A stretch of DNA of 64,000 nucleotides from Desulfosporosinus sp. HMP52 (lineage in GTDB: Bacteria; Bacillota; Desulfitobacteriia; Desulfitobacteriales; Desulfitobacteriaceae), in assembly GCF_000765145.1 (NCBI RefSeq), contig NZ_JMGA01000032.1, positions 1 through 64,000 on the forward strand, read 5' to 3'. The translations under genes and the position numbers were made by a program. The notes beneath the pieces were generated by a model. The model worked only from the letters and a program-made list of their open reading frames with translations, was not told the DNA's origin and searched no databases. Below, in pieces: positions 59,446-64,000 of this stretch. Every line of letters begins with the position of its first letter. Position 1 is the stretch's first letter.

Positions 59446-60060
59446 ATGAGGAACCAATTTAGCAAGCTAGCCCTTGGAATTGCGTTGTTGTTTCTAATTG
59501 TTCTACTAGTTACTGCTATCTCGGAAATTCTATCTCGGCAATGGACTCGTTTAGGTCTCACAACTCTTACAATAGTTTGTGTTTTTATACCATTTGCCAT
59601 TGTCTGTCTGGCAAGTCATCTAAACATAAGATTACCGTTCAGTTTTCCGTCAGTAACGCTAGTGTTTATAATGCTTGCGCAGTATTTTGGTGAATTTAAG
59701 AATTTCTATTATGTGTATTGTTGGTGGGATTTGCTTCTCCACTCACTTTTTGGGAGTTATGTAGTTATAGTATCCCTATCTATACTCCAAGGGACCTTTA
59801 GAAAGAGACAAGAAGTAACGAACCTGCGATTTATAGTAATCGAGCTGATAACTGCTTTCAGTGTTACAATTGCATTAGGAACTATCTGGGAAATATTTGA
59901 GTTTCTTGGAGATTACTTTTTTAAGACGAGTATGGTTAAGGGAGGACTTGACGATACTCTAACGGATCTGATGGTAAAAACAACTGCAGCCCTACTAACA
60001 TCAATATATTTATATATTCGAAGCTCATCAAATATAAAGCTTAAGGATGAGATTGTATAA
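59446..60060 (+). CDS. DUF2238-like membrane protein
   Basis: A 204-residue protein with six predicted spans. YCWWDLLLHSLFGSYVVIV, LGTIWEIFEFLGDYFF and GGLDDTLTDLMVKTTAALL correspond to the conserved D/H, E-x-x-E and DT-x-D positions of the DUF2238 protein at 9230. Function unknown. ATG 59446 follows GAAGGAG and lies 33 bases after the GlmL-like gene, probably in the same transcript. Confidence 0.68.
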   Translation: MRNQFSKLALGIALLFLIVLLVTAISEILSRQWTRLGLTTLTIVCVFIPFAIVCLASHLNIRLPFSFPSVTLVFIMLAQYFGEFKNFYYVYCWWDLLLHSLFGSYVVIVSLSILQGTFRKRQEVTNLRFIVIELITAFSVTIALGTIWEIFEFLGDYFFKTSMVKGGLDDTLTDLMVKTTAALLTSIYLYIRSSSNIKLKDEIV

Positions 60061-60075
60061 TCTTTTGCGCTAACA

Positions 60076-60112
60076 ATAATCCTTTCTGGTAGGCAGGATT
60101 ATCAGATTTTCT
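60076..60112 (+). terminator. Terminator after DUF2238-like gene
   Basis: ATAATCCT and AGGATTAT (8-bp perfect stem, 11-base loop) followed by CAGATTTT. Confidence 0.65.
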
Positions 60113-60206
60113 AGCGAAATTATGATTGGTAGATATTATTTTCAATTATTTACATCGACAGAGCTCCTTTTATTAATATAGCTTAGATGAAAGGTATGAT
60201 TGGGAA

Positions 60207-61391
60207 ATGATTTCAAAAAAAATGCAAGAGCAAGTAAAAAACAGTTCAGTAATTCGGGCAATGTTTGAAGAAGGTAAAAGGTTAGCAGATATTTATGGCG
60301 CAGAAAATGTTTTTGATTTTAGCCTAGGGAACCCGAATGTAGAACCACCTGAAGATGTAAAAAATGCAATCCTAGAGGTTGTAAATGATAGTAATTCCAC
60401 AGGGATTCACGGATACATGAATAACTCTGGTTATGAAAATGTAAGAGCTGCAATTGCCAATTCCATTAATAATAAGTTTGGCACTGCTTTTACTCCCAAA
60501 AATATCATCATGACTGTTGGTGCAGCCGGGGGCCTAAACGTTATTTTAAAGACCCTGCTTAATCCCAAGGACGAGGTCATTACCTTTGCTCCTTTTTTTG
60601 GAGAATACAGAAATTATGTTAAAAACTATGACGGCGAATTAGTGGTAGTTTCCCCTAATACTATTGACTTCCAACCCAACCTAGAGGAATTCAAGGAGAA
60701 AATCACCGCAAATACTAAAGCTGTTATTATCAATTCTCCTAATAATCCAACCGGGGTTATCTATTCTGAAGAGACCATTATTAAGCTTTCTAATATACTT
60801 AGAGAGAAACAAAAGGAATTGGGAACCGATATCTATATCATTGCTGATGAACCTTATCGAGAACTTGCTTACGATAATGCTGAAGTCCCATATCTCTCTA
60901 AATATTATGAGAACACGATTATTGGATACTCTTATAGTAAATCACTTTCTCTACCGGGAGAACGAATTGGCTATTTAGTTATTTCCGATCAAGCGGCTGA
61001 TTACGAAAATATTGTTGCGGCAGCGAATATTGCGAATCGAATTTTAGGTTTTGTTAATGCTCCGGCTCTATTCCAACGGGTCATTGCTAAGTGCTTAGAT
61101 GCTAAAGTTGATCTTGAGGCGTACAATAAAAATCGAGAACTTCTCTATAAGGGGCTATTATCCTTTGGTTACGAATGCATCAAACCTGAGGGTGCATTTT
61201 ACATGTTTGTCAAAACCCCCATTGAGAATGATGCTGAATTCTGTAGTCTGGCTAATAAGAAAAATATTCTCATTGTTCCCGGTTCTGCCTTTGGTTGCCC
61301 GGGATATGTACGTATTGCTTATTGTGTTGCTTATGAAACCATCGAAAAGGCTTTACCTGGCTTTAAGGCTTTAATTGAAGAATTAAGATAG
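60207..61391 (+). CDS. PLP-dependent class I/II aminotransferase
   Basis: A 394-residue fold-type I aminotransferase, aspartate-aminotransferase-like. It has FDFSLGNPNVEPPEDVKNAI near the N terminus, MTVGAAGGLNVILKTL for phosphate contacts, INSPNNPTGVIYSEE, IADEPYRELAY, and the PLP lysine in YSYSKSLSLPGERIGYL (about 240). The C-terminal RIAYCVAYETIEKALPGF supplies the substrate arginine. The amino donor/acceptor is not determined. ATG 60207 has weak GGGAAATG upstream. Confidence 0.9.
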   Translation: MISKKMQEQVKNSSVIRAMFEEGKRLADIYGAENVFDFSLGNPNVEPPEDVKNAILEVVNDSNSTGIHGYMNNSGYENVRAAIANSINNKFGTAFTPKNIIMTVGAAGGLNVILKTLLNPKDEVITFAPFFGEYRNYVKNYDGELVVVSPNTIDFQPNLEEFKEKITANTKAVIINSPNNPTGVIYSEETIIKLSNILREKQKELGTDIYIIADEPYRELAYDNAEVPYLSKYYENTIIGYSYSKSLSLPGERIGYLVISDQAADYENIVAAANIANRILGFVNAPALFQRVIAKCLDAKVDLEAYNKNRELLYKGLLSFGYECIKPEGAFYMFVKTPIENDAEFCSLANKKNILIVPGSAFGCPGYVRIAYCVAYETIEKALPGFKALIEELR

Positions 61392-61468
61392 GATTAAAAG
61401 GATTTGGTCAAAAGAACAGCCTTTAATTTGCTCGTGGGTAGGGTAGAAGGGTATTGTTACGACTAATT

Positions 61469-61511
61469 AGAGCAAGAAGCTAGCCCCTCAAGGGGTGCTT
61501 CTTGCTCTTTT
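61469..61511 (+). terminator. Strong terminator after aminotransferase gene
   Basis: AGAGCAAGAAGC...GCTTCTTGCTCT (12-bp perfect) enclosing CCCC-TCAA-GGGG, then TTT. Confidence 0.9.
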
Positions 61512-61541
61512 AAGTAGGCATGTGAGGAGCTGAAGTAGTGA

Positions 61542-62708
61542 ATGTACATTTCTTGCAGTGCAGAACAAAGTATATTAGAGATTCCCAATGATGGGGAATC
61601 CCTCATCGCTGGGTATTGGAGCCATGAAAGGGGTACGTGCTCCCAGCCAATTCTCTTGCAATGGAAGGATGGTAAAGTCAAATCTTTGAAGTCAGTAAAT
61701 CATTTAGAGGCTTACCCTCAAACATCATTGCAATGGGATCAGTACTTTCTCATACCTGGATGGATCGATGCCCACGTACATTTGGCCTTAGATAGCCTTG
61801 ATTTTTACCAGTGCTTGGAAAATTGGAGTCAGCCAGTCTTGATAGAGGATAACATTAAAGTTTACCTGCGGAGATATTTGGAGAAGGGAATTGTTGCAAT
61901 TCGCGACGGAGGCGACTTGCCGGGATTTTCCTGGACGGCTAAACACAAGGTTGAAGAAGGAATCTGGTCTGGTCCCAAGGTGATATCTGTTCACGAGGCT
62001 GTAGGGCGTGCGGGAATGTACGGACGTTTCCTTGGCCGAGGTTTTCAGAATCTGAGTGAGTGGAAAGAGGAGAAGAGTGGTTTTTTTAACCAAGGGATTG
62101 ACCAACTTAAAGTAATCGTGACAGGCTTGATTAAGTTTGACGACTTTAATAGAGTCGGCCCAACTCAGTGGACCGTAGCAGAATTAAAAGAGATTGTGGA
62201 AACAGCCCATGCACGTCAAGCCCTTGTCATGGCTCATGCCAGTGGAGAAGAGGGGATTTCCGTCGCTATATCTGCCGGAGTAGATTCCATCGAACACGGT
62301 TATTACATGACCTCTCGAAATCTTGAGTTAATGAAAGAAAAGAACATAGCTTGGGTACCAACGGTTGCTCCTATAGGAAATATTTTAAAATATCCAACTA
62401 ATCGATATTCCAGGCATGAACTTGATACCTTGAAACGTATTCTTGATACTCACTTGGCTAGAATTTACGAGGCCTATTGTTTAAACCTCCGCCTTGGTGT
62501 TGGCACTGACGCAGGTGCCTACCAAGTGCCGCATGGGGATAGCTTTTATGATGAAATTGAGTGGCTGGTTCAGGCTGGAATTCCGAAGTTAGAAGTCTTT
62601 GACAGGGCTACCTATGAAAATGCCCAAATCCTTGGTCAACCTGAATTAGGGAAGTTAGAGATAGGTACCCCCATGAACCAATTACAATTGGTCAAGAACT
62701 TTAATTAA
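61542..62708 (+). CDS. Amidohydrolase family protein
   Basis: A 388-residue metal-dependent hydrolase. Metal ligands: HxH in PGWIDAHVHLALD (about 72-84), histidines in ALVMAHASGEEG and DSIEHGYYM, and the catalytic aspartate in LGVGTDAGAY (about 324). The order and spacing match the imidazolonepropionase/prolidase-like amidohydrolases. The substrate is unknown. ATG 61542; a GAGGAG lies about 14 bases upstream. It converges on the DUF3786 gene with only 17 bases between. Confidence 0.87.
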   Translation: MYISCSAEQSILEIPNDGESLIAGYWSHERGTCSQPILLQWKDGKVKSLKSVNHLEAYPQTSLQWDQYFLIPGWIDAHVHLALDSLDFYQCLENWSQPVLIEDNIKVYLRRYLEKGIVAIRDGGDLPGFSWTAKHKVEEGIWSGPKVISVHEAVGRAGMYGRFLGRGFQNLSEWKEEKSGFFNQGIDQLKVIVTGLIKFDDFNRVGPTQWTVAELKEIVETAHARQALVMAHASGEEGISVAISAGVDSIEHGYYMTSRNLELMKEKNIAWVPTVAPIGNILKYPTNRYSRHELDTLKRILDTHLARIYEAYCLNLRLGVGTDAGAYQVPHGDSFYDEIEWLVQAGIPKLEVFDRATYENAQILGQPELGKLEIGTPMNQLQLVKNFN

Positions 62709-62725
62709 CTGTTACTATGATAGGA

Positions 62726-63526
62726 TTAAGTATGTCTTGAAGCGATTTTTTGAAACATCACTAATAGTCCAACACAGAGCCGATAGATGGAATCGATTTT
62801 TAAATTTTCATCTGCCGTCATGTCGAAGAAAATATTGAGTTGAGATTTTAGATCCTCTACAGGCTTTTTGTAGCAGATTAATAAGGGGACTTTTGGCAGA
62901 GGGTATAAAACAAGAGAAATATCCGAGGAATAACTGTTTTCTACGTGCTTGCCATTAAAAATCAGGATTAAATCCTCAATGAGATCTGGATAGCTGTCGA
63001 TAAGCTGCTTTAAAGGCTCTTCAAACCTTTTCTCAAAAAATGAAATCCAGACAGTGTCACTGCTAAGTTCCTTAAAAGTGACCCATTTTCCGGAAAGATC
63101 TTTGCCGGCGCTGTGAATAATATAATTAAGTAACGGGACAATCACCCAGACGTTGATATGGCAGTCAGATATGAAATTACCCTTGGAATCAACGGTGAAG
63201 TCTTTGCCGAGACACTTAACGGTTAGCTTATCTCCGGAAAACTTGGCTCCTAAGCGCTCAACTGCAGCCGAAAAGTCTACATTTAATATCTCTTCTTTTA
63301 AAGGAACGAGTATTTGTTTTAATTGTTCTTCAGGAGTCATTTGCCTAACGATTTGACCATTAAGTTCTTCGAGGGCCTCTTTATCCAGGTGAGGGCATTC
63401 ATTAATACGTTTATCACCTTTAATTATTGCAGCTGCAAACGCCAAACATGTTGGAGCTCCACATAGTTTGCAATTCGACTTTGGAAGTACCTTGTATATA
63501 CTTAGGGGATTATCTAGTTTCGACAT
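62726..63526 (-). CDS. Fe-S cluster and DUF3786 domain protein
   Basis: A 266-residue cytoplasmic protein. The N-terminal 4Fe-4S motif LPKSNCKLCGAPTCLAFAAAI ... NECPHL (cysteines about 19, 22, 27, 44) is like that of corrinoid/acetyl-CoA-pathway proteins and RnfB. The rest is DUF3786, including the WVIVPLLNYIIHSAGKDLSGKWVTFKEL stretch and, further on, VSLVLYPLPKVPLLICYKK-type segments. Function is unknown; such proteins occur in acetogens and sulfate reducers. ATG 63526 has AAAGGAG upstream. Confidence 0.85.
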   Translation of the reverse strand: MSKLDNPLSIYKVLPKSNCKLCGAPTCLAFAAAIIKGDKRINECPHLDKEALEELNGQIVRQMTPEEQLKQILVPLKEEILNVDFSAAVERLGAKFSGDKLTVKCLGKDFTVDSKGNFISDCHINVWVIVPLLNYIIHSAGKDLSGKWVTFKELSSDTVWISFFEKRFEEPLKQLIDSYPDLIEDLILIFNGKHVENSYSSDISLVLYPLPKVPLLICYKKPVEDLKSQLNIFFDMTADENLKIDSIYRLCVGLLVMFQKIASRHT

Positions 63527-63853
63527 ATAAAATACTCCTTTCGAAAAAAGTTCTTGGCAAAATTGATAGAATTAGAATTCCAAACCTTTTAAACTTTAGA
63601 TTCTATAACTAGACCTTATTTCCTGCATTTTAGCTCTATTTATGGAAATTACTGTTGATCAGCCCTCTGTAAGAAATCTTAATTCATTGAAACATGGCTT
63701 GGGAGTCTTTATTCTTGCCAAAGGGTGATATAGAATGTAGAAGAGTAGTTTTAGTGAGGAAGTTTCAAATCGGGAGGCAATATGTTGGTTGTAGGTCTTA
63801 GTTAGTTAATAATCAGAGAGAAATCTTGGACTATAGAGGGAGAGATGTAAATT
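63527..63853. other. Intergenic stretch near the window end
   Basis: About 325 AT-rich bases between divergent genes. A seven-codon frame (ATG 63782, MLVVGLS) with GGGAGG nine bases upstream could be a leader peptide or chance. No terminator or RNA structure seen. Confidence 0.35.
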
Positions 63854-64000
63854 ATGGGGAATTATTTAGCTGGGTTAGGGTTTCAAGAAATACTAATCGG
63901 AGGATTAGGGATCCTTGCGGTGGGTTTTATCCTAAAAAAGCTGTTCAAATTGGCTATTAGTATAGCAGTAGTAATAGTACTTGTTTATTATGGATTACCG
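63854..64000 (+). CDS. Small membrane protein, 3' end outside the window
   Basis: Partial gene: 49 codons from ATG 63854 (GAGGGAGAG upstream) to the window edge, still open. It reads MGNYLAGLGFQEILIGGLGI, then LAVGFILKK and LFKLAISIAVVIVLVYYGLP: two adjacent hydrophobic helices separated by KKLFK. This looks like a small integral membrane protein. Family not assignable from the fragment. Confidence 0.6.
   Translation, partial: MGNYLAGLGFQEILIGGLGILAVGFILKKLFKLAISIAVVIVLVYYGLP

Noticed and set aside
1-64000. CRISPR arrays, tRNA or rRNA genes, prophage genes
   Set aside because: No regularly spaced repeats, no cloverleaf with a matching acceptor stem, and no structural phage or integrase genes were seen by eye.

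Overview
The window is chromosomal DNA from a low-GC, Gram-positive, endospore-forming anaerobe. It most resembles the Desulfosporosinus/Desulfitobacterium group of Peptococcaceae. This assignment is an inference from gene content: a YtaF-type sporulation membrane protein beside coaE, a DUF134 / NifX-like / Nbp35-Mrp iron-sulfur module, a ykkC-class leader (probably a ppGpp riboswitch) in front of ilvE, a GlmL/MutL-like ASKHA protein, and Fe-S/DUF3786 proteins.

Layout. (1) 1-21.5 kb: polA-mutM on the left and ytaF-coaE-lytic transglycosylase on the right. In Bacillus these genes form one row; here about 14 kb of mostly single, accessory-looking genes separates them (MoaE-like, two pentapeptide-repeat proteins, a frameshifted nitroreductase, a small ATPase, hydrolases, racemase, GNAT acetyltransferases, DTW protein, VanW-like, ABC-F). 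(2) 21.2-24.6 kb: a CsoR/CstR-family sensor, the DUF134-NifX-Mrp module, and a small ferredoxin paired with a short coiled-coil protein; both members of that pair are under 60 residues. (3) 24.7-38.1 kb: mixed single genes (membrane methyltransferase, PhzF, MGMT-like, GNATs, ilvD, LysE, thpR, D-aminoacylase, thioredoxin-reductase-like) separated by strong terminators. (4) 38.2-47.8 kb: amino-acid block. hom-thrB runs leftward; ilvE-ilvB-ilvN-ilvC-leuA-leuB runs rightward from a leader with a ykkC-class aptamer and terminator. (5) 47.8-52.3 kb: a T-box leader with a proline-compatible specifier, then two tandem GC-rich structured repeats, then proC-proB-proA. (6) 52.4-64 kb: kinase-like protein, MFS exporter, a degenerate stretch with a TnpB-only IS605-type element, lipoprotein, NlpC/P60 hydrolase, GlmL-like orphan, aminotransferase, amidohydrolase, Fe-S/DUF3786 protein and a membrane protein cut by the window end.

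How it works together: branched-chain amino acid, threonine-branch and proline synthesis are grouped, and two of the three operons carry RNA-level starvation sensors. leuCD and thrC are not in the window. The items I rate most worth a second look are the tandem hairpin repeats at 48165-48648, the TnpB element whose removal restores a reading frame across the insertion site, the ferredoxin/coiled-coil mini-operon, and several small ORFs with good ribosome-binding sites.
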